From Symbiodinium natans (taxonomy: Eukaryota > Sar > Dinophyceae > Suessiales > Symbiodiniaceae), in contig CAJNDS010000032.1 in NCBI GenBank assembly GCA_905221605.1, forward strand, positions 33,501 through 97,500: a stretch of DNA of 64,000 nucleotides. Reading direction: 5' to 3'. Shown here one piece after another: positions 9,360 through 18,969 of this stretch (positions are counted from its first letter, which is position 1; each line of letters starts with the position of its first letter). The translations under genes were made by a program, and so were the position numbers. The notes beneath the pieces are model-generated. The model was not told where the DNA came from. It saw only the letters and a list, made by a program, of their open reading frames with translations, and did no database searches.

Positions 9360-9695
9360 TGTAGCGTTGTAGTCCAAGCGCCTGCCCAGCCGGTGCGTTG
9401 GTGTGTGGTCTGTAAAGCGCGGAGTGGGCTTGCCATATGGGTGGGCTTGCTTTTCGTACCGCGAAACGGTCAACCGTCCGGCTTCAACATGCTTCAACAC
9501 GAGGGGCCCAAATGTCTGCGAGAAGGGCTTCTGCAACGCCCGGCAATGTCACAGCAAGGTCCGTGCAAGCATCTTGGATGCTACAGCACCATTAATGCTT
9601 TGCGGTACTGTGCCCGATTGGCGTCCAAAATGCGCGGTTTCCGGCTTCGTTTTTGGAGCTGTTTTCTGGGCAGCTTTCTTCATGTTGCAGTCAGG
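9360..9695 (+). repeat. Dispersed repeat, copy 4
   Basis: Starts like copy 1 (AGCGTTGTAGTCCAAG, AAACGGTCAACCGTCC) and continues into the part shared with copies 2 and 3 (CGCCCGGCAATGTCACAGC, GCGTCCAAAATGCGCGG), ending in GGGCAGCTTTCTTCATG. It links copy 1 to copies 2 and 3 as one family. Confidence 0.85.
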
Positions 9696-10745
9696 AGCAT
9701 TCCGGTTGCTACTGAATGCCTATTGAATCCTCTGTCTGCGTGCCCGAAATCATCAAAGGTTGCAGGTTCTGTGGTCCGGGCTTTAACAGTTCAAAGTTGA
9801 GTAACAAAGCCTTTGATCATTTTCGGACTAGCAGCTGTGGCTTTCCGAGCGCGGGATTTCTGGGTTTTGGTAGAGATCGGGAGATATTATATCTTGTTTC
9901 CTTGTTGTGGCAAACTCTTTAGGGTAGCGTCGTTAGACTCCTTTTCCTATCAGCTGCGTCTCCGGGGTTTCCATTCTACTTCGTACTGAATTCCTATCAA
10001 CTTCGCCCGAAAAAGCATAAAGGTTGCGATGACATCCTTGGTTGCCCGCATGAAGGGAAGATTAACGTGGGATGTCGGAATGTTCCCACAGTTCTTATGC
10101 GTAGGGGCTTGAACAAAGGAACCTTTTCTGGTTCGGTTTTTCTACGGTTTCGTACACGGTTCAGCAAGGGGCCGTTCTGGGCTCCAGTGCTTCAGGCCTA
10201 AACCCCAATCTCTGAACCCTAATCCCCCGCGCGCCCACCCTCCACCCACCCCCCCCCCTCCAACACTCACACACACATATGTAAATAAAGCAACAGCAAA
10301 CAAACAACCCAGAGCACACACGCACACATGTAAAACAAAGCAAAACAGCAAACAAACAACCCAGAGTGGAGGGTCTTGTTAGAGGCGGTGGCTGTGGATG
10401 CCTGTGGCGGTGTGGACTCTCCGATTCTTGATTCGAAATCTGTTGCGGAATATTTTTGACCATTGCAATGTAGAATTTATAAGTATTCATGGCGGAATAG
10501 GTTGTATGTGGAATTGGATTTGTCATTACTTGTATTTCGGAGGGGTTTGCAATAACACATTACCTGCCAAAACATGTTTTGCAGAAACAAGCATGTGCGT
10601 GAAATAGATCTGTGTGTGAGATATTTAGAACCCATGGTTTTTGAAATTTTGCACTATCACAATGTACTGGCTGCAAAGACTGAGGTTACAAGCTCACCGG
10701 GCAAATGCATTGGCCACACACTGCCACAACCACGAAGACCAGCAG
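9696..10745. other. No gene recognised; CA-rich patch with a 52-bp duplication
   Basis: ACAGCAAACAAACAACCCAG occurs at 10293 and 10345, 52 bp apart, within a CA-rich patch (10225-10366). ORFs on both strands across the patch reflect composition. The remainder holds no exon I could support. Confidence 0.5.
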
Positions 10746-11890
10746 ATATTTTGACATGCGTGCCCGGCGCCTTCACCAAAATTGTTCGAAAGACAGGCAA
10801 GTCGATTTCCTCTTCAAGAAAATGTCGACAGTTGCCAACCTGGGATTTGGAAACATCTGGAAATCAAAGCGTTGCCTAATTTGTGTTTAGCTGGATGTTG
10901 AAAGGTTTGCACACAGATGGTAAATGTTCATTGTCTGTTTCGGATTGTGGGCAATGAATGGGATTAGCAGCCTCTGCATGGGTCGGTGGCCAATTTCCGC
11001 AACCAAACGCAATGTTGAAGTTTGTTAAATTGGGTGGAATTGTCCATCTTACATCTTCAATGGCTGGCATCTTCGTTGCTCGCAGACTGGTTCCGAGTGA
11101 CAATTCTGGTATGGTTGTGGTAGTTGGCTCCTTGTACCTGTTGCAAGGCAAGCTCTATGTGTTATGTGCACGTTCAGTGTGTAAGCTGCCTGATGTTGGA
11201 GCATTGGGATGAACAACAAGCAGAGGATCGTCACAAAGCTTGCCAATTCGCGTGTCATGTGGGCCCCCTTGCAAAAAGTTGTCTTTGCTTCGTTTTTTAG
11301 TACGACATGTTTTTGTTGACCCTGCATCGCAGGAACTTTTCTTTCATCTGGATCGGCGTGGTCGAGGCTATCTGGGAGCTGGCAAGGCCACATTGCAGCA
11401 ACGTCCATATGATATGGAGCTAACTTTCCTAGAGCTTTGGACTCATTAGACAGCTGCGTCACACAGCGTTACGCTGTTTGCTAGGTTGTCCTTTTGCGGC
11501 AGGAAGACGTATCATGACCGCACGTGTTGTTCAGTAAGCATCCTCCCTGCATGCAGCAGAGTGTTTGGTGCAGGTTATTCGCCTTCTCTGCTCCGATGTG
11601 TTGGCGGAGTGTCACGAGCTTTGCGATCACTGGCATCACTTGTCTGCAGACATGTTACCCAATCGTGCATTCCTGTTTGTCAAAGCTGCTCGGTCCTCTT
11701 GTCAAGTTCTGGGGTACGAGCTGCGCCCACCAAGCAAGGACATGTTATTTGATTTGTTTCGATCAGTTGCTGGCGCGCGGTGCTTCATGCTCTGAGCTAC
11801 AGTCGTTTCTGCCCGGCTTGCAGATTTTGCCCTGAGACCATCAACGTGACAACAATCCTGCACAGAGGAGGACTATGGACCGAAGAATAA
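10746..11890 (+). CDS. Candidate multi-exon gene ending in a Cys-rich tail
   Basis: The two 3' exons are well supported. Exon 11574-11779 follows GGTGCAG and reads VIRLLCSDVLAECHELCDHW through SKDMLFDLFRSVAGA; exon 11803-11890 follows AGCTACAG and, in the matching phase, reads RRFCPACRFCPETINV to TTILHRGGLWTEE and a TAA stop. The cysteine spacing (FCPACRFC) suggests metal binding, but I do not know the family. Weaker upstream exons: 10746-10878 (YFDMRARRLHQNCSKDRQ) and 11332-11447 (ELFFHLDRRGRGYLGAGK, a possible degenerate EF-hand loop). Their membership in the same gene is inferred from order and strand. The minus strand also has an ORF here (11049-11462) with a hydrophobic start, so the upstream part is uncertain. 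Confidence 0.5.
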
Positions 11891-12530
11891 AAACAAATCT
11901 CGTCTAGCATCAGAGGAGGTTCCACAAACAGCAAGCAGAACTTCCGCCGATCTGAGCCATTTGCTTGTCTGGCGAGTTGTGGACTCGCAGAAGTGGTTCT
12001 GCAGGAATGTTGCCTGGCAGCACTGAAATTCATACCAACGTTCGTACTTGTGCAATGATGCAGTAAACTGGGATGGGCATTTCTGTGCTCTTCAACATGT
12101 CTAACATCCTTGTGATTTACAGGGTTTCACGCTGTTTCACAGCGTTTCCCTCCCCGAACTGTTCACACATTGCCAAAGTTATGGGCAAGCTGACAAGCCG
12201 TTTGAGGGTTTGTCCAGGAAGCTGACCCTGTGATGTTCGTACAGTATCCTTCGCCAAATCTGTGTAGAAGTAAGACGAGCTTTTGATCATCATTTTGTGC
12301 CATGGAATGAAGGGGGGTGCTACAGAATGAGTGCAAGTGTGTATCGAAAAGAGAACAAGCGTCGAGTTCTGCAGCATTTGCAATGGGCTCCTGATGGATC
12401 CTGATCACTTGCACGGCAACAATACCGTAGAGCGCATACAGCTTTTGTGTAGACATATCACTATCATTTCGAGAGCTAAGCGCGCATCACTCTGTAAGAC
12501 AGATTGATCTTGGCGGAACTGTTGTTGTTC
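11891..12530. other. Spacer without a supported gene
   Basis: No plus-strand exon was found. Minus-strand ORFs of 78-97 codons (11797-12033, 12163-12456) are open but carry no motif I recognise, and they lie opposite the direction of the flanking genes. Confidence 0.4.
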
Positions 12531-12550
12531 ATCAAGCATGATCCTCGAGC
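12531..12550 (+). promoter_or_regulatory. Possible trans-splice acceptor for the leucine-rich-repeat gene
   Basis: ATCAAG preceded by T-rich TTGTTGTTC lies 14 nt before the ATG at 12551. Dinoflagellate mRNAs receive a spliced leader at an AG just upstream of the coding region. Position is the only evidence. Confidence 0.3.
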
Positions 12551-13324
12551 ATGTCGGCCGTTTCGTCTCCCGAGCTTCTGCGCCAGCTTTTGACTTTGCT
12601 GGAAACCGTTGATGTCTCTTTCCTATGTGCATCATCCAGGATCCAACGAGACCAGCTCAAGTTTCTCGATGCATTTGCTGTAAGATTCAGGCGCGATGTC
12701 CTGGTGGAGGAGGATTCAGTGGATTCAATTCAGAAGGCCTTAGCCAGCTTTCAGAATGTACAAATCTTCTCCCTTGGTTTGGCATACCAGACCGATCTGT
12801 CTCGGAGCATTTGTCAGCTAGTTAACAGCCTTTACACACACAGACTAACCAGTTTGACCCTCGATTTGCGACATTGCGGGCTTGGGGATGCCGGTGTGCA
12901 AGCGTTGGCAAGATCCTTAGCCGTCTTGCGACTTCAGCATCTCGCGCTGCGTCTCAGCTTCAACAAGATCTCAAACAGAGGTGCAGATGATTTGTCACAG
13001 GCACTTGGGTCTTCTCTTGTTGATGTCGCCTTGCACATGGACATCAATCTCATTGGTGAGAGCGCCCCGAAGTTGCTTGGTGCAGTTCTGGCTGCGCAGC
13101 AAGTGCAGCAAGCGCACATTGATTTGGCGCACTGTCGGCTTGGTGATGCGGTGGCTTTACGTCTGGCAGATATGCTGGAGTCTCATGCATCTCGCTGTCT
13201 GACCTCCCAACGGCTACACGTTGATTTGCGCGGAAACAACCTGTCTGAAACCAAAGAGCGTATCATTAAAGCTCTGGCTTGCCTCAATGCTACAAAGTGC
13301 AAGTGCCTCATCGAACTTGACTGA
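12551..13324 (+). CDS. Leucine-rich-repeat protein, intronless
   Basis: Intact 257-codon ORF from ATG to TGA with no intron evident. Residues ~99-250 hold five leucine-rich repeats of the ribonuclease-inhibitor-like type: LDLRHCGLGDAGVQALA, LRLSFNKISNRGADDLSQAL, LHMDINLIGESAPKLL, IDLAHCRLGDAVALRLADML and VDLRGNNLSETKERIIKAL, spaced about 30-36 residues. The first ~98 residues are helical-looking and match no domain I know. No signal peptide or membrane segment is seen, so a cytosolic binding role is likely; the partner is unknown. The stop lies 35 nt before the ATG of the next gene on the same strand. Lack of introns beside a nine-exon neighbour could reflect an old retrocopy, but no poly-A tail or leader relic is visible. 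Confidence 0.85.
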   Translation: MSAVSSPELLRQLLTLLETVDVSFLCASSRIQRDQLKFLDAFAVRFRRDVLVEEDSVDSIQKALASFQNVQIFSLGLAYQTDLSRSICQLVNSLYTHRLTSLTLDLRHCGLGDAGVQALARSLAVLRLQHLALRLSFNKISNRGADDLSQALGSSLVDVALHMDINLIGESAPKLLGAVLAAQQVQQAHIDLAHCRLGDAVALRLADMLESHASRCLTSQRLHVDLRGNNLSETKERIIKALACLNATKCKCLIELD

Positions 13325-13330
13325 GTATTG

Positions 13331-13338
13331 ACTTGCAG
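13331..13338 (+). promoter_or_regulatory. Probable trans-splice acceptor for the MIP18-family gene
   Basis: ACTTGCAG ends 21 nt before the proposed ATG at 13360 and only 14 nt after the upstream stop codon. A pyrimidine-TGCAG site in so short a spacer is what spliced-leader addition needs. Inferred from position and motif. Confidence 0.45.
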
Positions 13339-13359
13339 TGTTTCACACGCGTGTTTTCC

Positions 13360-15877
13360 ATGAGCAGTTCTGACGTTTGTTCTGCTGCAGACGCAAAAGG
13401 CACCAGGTGTGGTCAGCGGGTTACACTTCCCTTTAGGCCCTATCCCCTCCTTTCTCCTCTCCAAGCGTGCAACGTAAGGAGTGCGGAGGACAACCCCAAT
13501 CCCGTCGTGTACGGAAGCGGACAGACAATCCAATTCAGGTCGCTGCAGGACATCTATTGTGGTCAGATCGGACAATTCTGTGCTGGTTGCGGTGTACATT
13601 CGGCCTGTGCATCAACATGCAGGAGCTTTTGGAAATCACAGACTTGCAAGATGAGTTGACCCCACAGGAGAAGATTGTCCACCAATAGTCCCGCGTGTTT
13701 TCTGATGAGCTCCGGCGCTCTAGGGGTTCTGCTTGCAATATGAGTTTGGGCCCTTTAGGCATTCGCTTGCATCCTGATGCATGGTTGCTATAAATAGAAC
13801 GGCAAGAGATGTAAACTCCCCTCGTGATTTGTTGCGTTCTTCAGGAGATCTTCGAGAGCTTGCGGCACTTGACAGATCCCGAGCATCCAAACCTGTCCCT
13901 GGAGCAGTTGAAGCCACTTGACGTCTACGGGATCATGTGAGTTTTAGCCTCAACTTAATCAAAAGGGTACAATCTGCACTCCCACACGTCATCAATCGTC
14001 ATGACGCTGGTTCTTTCTGGCCTTTTCTAGCCACTGCCAATGCCAGGGTGGTTGAGTCTGGCCATGTCTGGGTTGACGACAAGACCAATACGGTCTTTGA
14101 GTCTTGGAAGCATGAGCCGTGGGAATTTTGCTGTCAAGAGATTCAAGAGGTCGGCTCAATCCTGGTCAAGCTCTGAGGTGCGCTTCACACCAACCGTCCC
14201 AACTTGCAGTGTGGCGACTTTGATAGGCCTCACCATCAAGGCAGTGCTGCACTCAAAGTCAACAAGCTTAGACCGTGTTTTTCTTGCTTATTCATTTTCG
14301 GCTTTTCGTCTTGGTCTCTGGAAACAGAGGGACCATGAAAGAAAGAAGGCAAGGACACAAGAACGAAGTTGATAAACGTTTTCTTTATCATCCTTTGAGG
14401 GCCCTCTACCCGACAGGCTTGGCTCTGATTGCCCCTAAGCTCGGCAGGCCATCTGCCAACACGAAAAACTGAGTACTTAAACAGTACTCGCACGCAAGCT
14501 TCCACCCCTACAGCCGCCGGCCAAACGCGGGGAGTAGCAACTTCAGCCGCCGGCGCATCCTTCGCTCAGACGCAGGTTTCCACTCAGCGCAGGCTTCCAC
14601 AACTGCAGCTGCCCCTGCATCCCTCGCCAAGCAATGCCCAAACTCAAAGTTCCGCAACCGCAGCCGCCGCGCTCTGGGACTCGCAATTCTTCGCAGACGC
14701 TTCGTGAACGCTTCACGAACATTTTGGCAACGGCTTTGGAGACTTCGTCCACCTTAGGCCTCAACGTTGTAAACGGGAACCTTTCTGCGGGTGCAGGAAA
14801 AGCCCTAAGCCCAAGCAGAGTCATGTCGAGACCGTGTCGCTTCAGGGGCATGCCCTGCCCTAAACCTGACAAGAGAAATCTGAAAGAAAGAGGGCGAAGA
14901 AGAAGGATGGAGAGCCCAAACCCTAAACCATGAACCACATTCCCTGAACCGGTAAGGCCCAAAACCCTAGCACATAAGTCCGACATACCTAACCTCAACC
15001 TTACAGCAACAAATGTGCACAACAAAATATAGAGAGCAAAAACCCGGCTCTCAACGCAATCTGCTATGGTGATATACTGGCCATTATTGGCCATTATTTG
15101 CCTCGTGCAGTCCAGAAAAAACTTGCCACAACCAAGCTTTGAGCTTTTACTGCGGTGTCAAGGCAAACTGGCGAATTGGGAAAGTCGGAAATCGCGCTTG
15201 TTGGACTGGAATCTAGACTGCCGGGACGGTTTTGAGGCCGCACAGGTTCTTAGATTCTTATGCAAATGCACACCGTACTTCCATGTGTTTCCCTTTCGCA
15301 ATGTTGCTGCGCTCCGGCGTTGGGAACCTTATCATGTCATGACCGCTGCTTGATATTGTCTTGCGAAGTTCCTTGGACAATGTGTATTCTTTCTCTGCTT
15401 TGGGTTTTGCTCTTTTGCGGGAATCTCTAAATCGGCGCCAGCTTAACTTACGCATGGGAAACGACAGGCCAAGCTTCTGCGTTCACTTCCTCGTCGACAC
15501 TTGAACTTGAATTTGTCCTGGTTGAGAACATGTGACGCGCAATGGGTACGAGCTCCGGTCCTTGCTGAGGATACAAGATTGATGTGGAAATCACACCTGG
15601 AACGCACAACTCTGAAGACCAGGACCCGACTCGGGAGGGTTGGGGGCTATGACTTCGCAATTGCAAGTGACGGCACAGGTGAACAAACAGTGACTGGATG
15701 GCATCAGGACATGTTTCTTCCACACACATAATCAAGGGCTACCAGGTAAACAGAATGCACTTATGGCTCAGTGCGAAGTCAAGGCTTGCAGATAAAGAAC
15801 GAGTTGCAGCCGCTCTGGAGAATCCAGCTTTGCGAAATCTCATCAACAACGGTATTGCCCGATGCTTAGATGTTTAG
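13360..15877 (+). CDS. MIP18/CIA2 (FAM96, AE7-like) cytosolic Fe-S assembly protein, nine exons
   Basis: CIA2 proteins work in the complex that hands iron-sulfur clusters to cytosolic and nuclear enzymes. Exons joined by phase: 13360-13548 (NPNPVVYG), 13623-13676 (DELTPQEKI), 13845-13936 (EIFESLRHLTDPEHPNLSL), 14047-14092 (VVESGHVWVDD), 14178-14240 (VRFTPTVPTCSVATLIGL), 15468-15495 (AKLLRSLPRR), 15570-15622 (YKIDVEITPGTHNSEDQ), 15679-15689 (VNK plus part of Q) and 15784-15877 (LADKERVAAALENPALRN, TAG stop). Every junction keeps frame and the joined length near 209 residues suits the family. The conserved cysteine of PTxPxCSxATLIGL is present. Donors are GT after exons 2, 3, 4 and 8, GC after exon 5, and GA after exons 1, 6 and 7; all acceptors are AG before G. 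The first exon could hide a further intron before NPNPVVYG. Which paralogue (CIA2A or CIA2B type) is not settled. Confidence 0.92.
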
Positions 15878-16153
15878 AAGCTGTCTCACTGTTGCCGATC
15901 ACAACGCAAATGGCAAAACTGTTGAAGATGTCAGGCCGGCACTGACAGGCCTGACGCTACGCTCCTGCTTGCGTGAGCACCGCGGGACAATGGTCGTCTT
16001 GCCGCGCGGTGTCGGCGTGGTGTGCTATTGGCCTGCGATGCTAGTCGATTGTAGATCTGGCTAGCATTCACAATATGCGAGGCAATGTAGAACAGTAGAT
16101 GACCCCGTGTCTTGTTTGCATCACGGAGGCGATACCCATATGTCTTGTTGCAG
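15878..16153. other. Probable 3' flank of the MIP18-family gene
   Basis: No exon or signal supported. A short ORF overlaps the gene's 3' end but shows no family resemblance. Confidence 0.4.
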
Positions 16154-16850
16154 AGAGCATCAGGACACAAAAGCGGAAAAGGAAGCCTATTGCAGGATAC
16201 TGCAGGTTGTTCAGATTCTGTCCAACCCGACAGTTGAGTGCATCAGCAGAGTCGGGCTCAGGTCCAGAAGGTGCTCGCGCAATAGCAACTGCTTCGGACC
16301 AACTCTCAGCAGCAGCATGTGTTCAGAGTATGCTCAGAGTATGCTCAGCATCAGCATTCGAGTGCGAGACGCTTTTGTGGTGCCGCCCCACTTTGAATGG
16401 AAGTGTGTGTTCTGGAGCTCCATGTGAATTGGATGAGTTTTCATGCTTGTTTGGTGCCCATCTGGTGGTGTGATCTGAGGTTCGAGCTCCTGGAGGTCGA
16501 TTGGAAAAAGAGGCCGTGTGACATTTCCGTGACATAAGAATACAGTACCGACGGGCTCAAGTTCCGTCATGTGGAGTCTAACGTGAAAGGCATTTGTGAC
16601 AGCTCTCCTTGCTGCCAAGTCCGGCCAGTGTGGGGCCAGGATATGAAGTAGCCGTCGCTCCTCATCCAATCCAGTTCATTCGATTTTTTGTACTTCAGTG
16701 CACTTGACGCCAAGATCGGCTACATCAGAGGCCAGCTTCTGCTTTGTAATTGTAAACGCTTGCGCGCGCCGCCTCGGCAGCCGGGCCCCAGGACAGGAAA
16801 GGAGGAAAGAGGGTTTCGCAAAAAAAGGGAGGAAGGGCAGAGGGTGGGGT

Positions 16851-16897
<47 letters not shown>

Positions 16898-17420
16898 CGG
16901 GGGGTTTTTGAGGCACTCCCCTGTAGGAGCCACCGACAAGCGGGACCCTCCACGGCATCGGTTTGCAGCTCCTCCAAGGGATTGGGGGGGGTCCCACAGG
17001 GCGGGGGGGGGGGGGGTGGCGTCAGAAAATTTGGCATGGGGGAAGGGTTGGGTTAGGGGGAAGGAGGCCCGATCCGGGTCTGCTTGTTCCAGACGCTTCT
17101 CCGGCAGGAAGCCGAGGCGAATTTGACGGGCTTCAAAAAGTCCAGCGCTTGTAAGGATGTGCCGACTTTGCGCGTGAGGCTGTCAGTGGCTCAACATGTA
17201 GTTCTTGCAGTGCGTTCGAATCATGGAGAAGCTTCGGCAAGCTAGGTGCGACCTTTTCGATTCTGCTGGTCACGACAGATTCAGTCGAGGTCCACCCAAA
17301 CCGATTCTTGCAGCGATCGCTGAAGCTTTCTTGCTCGCTGTTTGCCCACCACATTTAGCAAGTTGTTTGCGTGACACTTCAATTGTCGCTGTTGATTCGG
17401 AAGATGTACAGAGACTGTAG
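16154..17420 (+). CDS. Candidate exons of an unidentified, helix-rich protein
   Basis: Splice-bounded readings: 16154-16270 after TTGCAG (EHQDTKAEKEAYCRILQVVQ, donor GTGCTC), near 16697-16740 (ALDAKIGYIRGQL), 17107-17150 after CGGCAG (EAEANLTGFKKSSA, donor GTAAGG), and from 17211 after CTTGCAG (CVRIMEKLRQARCDLFDSAG). All are plus strand, polar and helix-prone. I do not recognise the family. The 46-G run at 16852-16897 would lie in an intron. A minus-strand ORF (16334-16669) competes with part of this reading. Confidence 0.45.
16852..16897 (+). repeat. Homopolymer of 46 G
   Basis: Unbroken G from 16852 to 16897, followed by CGGGGGG, with more G-runs at 16984-17016. Such tracts form quadruplexes and are hard to sequence, so the exact length is unreliable. 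All glycine or proline ORFs across it are artefacts. Confidence 0.95.
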
Positions 17421-18175
17421 TGCTTTCTGAGCTTTCGTGTGGACGGTTCTACCTCGATGTTGCACTTGACGATGCAAGTTGTTATGCTGTTCTGTCCAGT
17501 GATGTGTGACGATATACTCATAGAACACTCCCTCCATGTGATACCATCAAGCCGTTACCAGAACTCTTCAACAGAAGGAAGGCAACATACACGTTGAAAC
17601 AACCGGTGCCCCTATCTGCAAGGCAGGCAGCCTACTGTGGCCTCCCTCAGGCGTCATGCACAGGCATCGGTTCATTTTTGCTGCATGGGATTGCAAGATG
17701 CAGGGATCTTGGATGCTAAGCTCCCACATAAGCTGGTAGCACAAGCGGAAGATAACTTGTTCCTCAGTTTCAATGTGGCGGGTTTTTTGGAGGGATCTTG
17801 GATGGTTTCCCTAATCATTCAGCAGCCTTAGACATATTCTCCGCGGTTCTTATGATACCGTGATGTTGGGAGTTTGCAGTAGATTTCACTCCCTTGATGC
17901 ATGCTTGTGGGTCGACCTTGCAAGCATCTGGAGCATGAGCTGCTTTTTGACACTGGAGAACGCTTAGATATGTTGTTGCTCAGTGAAAGCACATACCATC
18001 ATGAAGGTGCACGGGCCTGGAAACTTGCCTGGTCACGGATGCCGCCTAGAGACTGCGAGAGGTAGAGCAGGATGTCCTTCTTGCCTGTGCAGGAAGACAA
18101 GGCTCCCAACTCTGGTGTTGCCTTGGAGGTGCGCACAGCAAGGGGTTCCAGGGGTAGGGACAGGGAGAGAAGAGG
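17421..18175. other. Mostly noncoding; one possible exon
   Basis: A reading near 17637-17790 (LPHKLVAQAEDNLFLSFNV) is plausible coding sequence on the plus strand but has no clear borders. Nothing else is supported. Confidence 0.3.
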
Positions 18176-18235
18176 GTTTAGGGAGAGGGAGAGAAGGGTT
18201 TAGGGCTAGGATGGGCTAGGGTATAGGGTTAAGGT

Positions 18236-18274
<39 letters not shown>

Positions 18275-18283
18275 GGTGCGAGA
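18176..18283 (+). repeat. Interstitial telomere-like tract
   Basis: GGTTTAGGGAGAGGG, GGGTTTAGGGCTAGG and then about seven head-to-tail copies of the 7-mer GGGTTGA (18229-18277). The heptamer period matches TTTAGGG-type repeats with one changed base. Confidence 0.75.
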
Positions 18284-18969
18284 GAGCGGGAGTTCAATGT
18301 ACGTTGTCTCGAAAAGTCGTGTGCCCCAGGTGCCGGGTTTCACATTCGCACAGACACCGGTTCGGGGCTCTGTAGGAGGACCGGCAAACGATTTTAATGT
18401 TGTGCCATGTGCATGCCCCCCGTGACGGAACTGATGGCACAATTCGAGGGCGCATGTTGTTCCCTCACACTTTCCTGACAGTTGTAGTTCGACTGCGATG
18501 AGGAGAGGAGGGGATGCGAGATGATGCGAGGGATGTGAGGCGCGCAAAGGTACGGGACCATCAACGGTTGGAGCGAAAAGGTCAGAGAATGTGGAAGAGA
18601 GGGGTCAATGTGGGTTATCGAGACGACGCTTAAGCTGGGAGCATGTGGGAGCCCGAGCGTCTTAGTTGCATTTTGGTGAGGGGGCATCATGCTGCCTGCG
18701 TGGAAATTCCGAGGTTTTCGTTCGTTTGTCTGACCAGAGCAACGTGGAAAATCCCGATAATTGGGACCATTTGGGCTTCCGAAATCTATTGCGAAGCACA
18801 TGTCTGAAATCCCGGAGGCGGCAACACTTCGCGTCTGAAATTTGCATCGCACTCAAAGGAGACGAAAGAACAGAGAGAATGAGCAGCCAAGGGAAGCGGG
18901 CTCGTCAACAACTGCTGAAGAGCGGCCCGAAGAAAAGCAGAGGAAATGTGAGAGACGGGAAGGGACAAT
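18284..18969. other. No gene supported
   Basis: A 152-codon minus-strand ORF (18394-18852) and an overlapping plus-strand one (18666-19127) are both open with no family resemblance or splice-bounded exon, so neither is called. Confidence 0.35.

Noticed and set aside
16676-17056. Poly-Gly and poly-Pro ORFs
   Set aside because: Created by the 46-G run; every frame through it is open.
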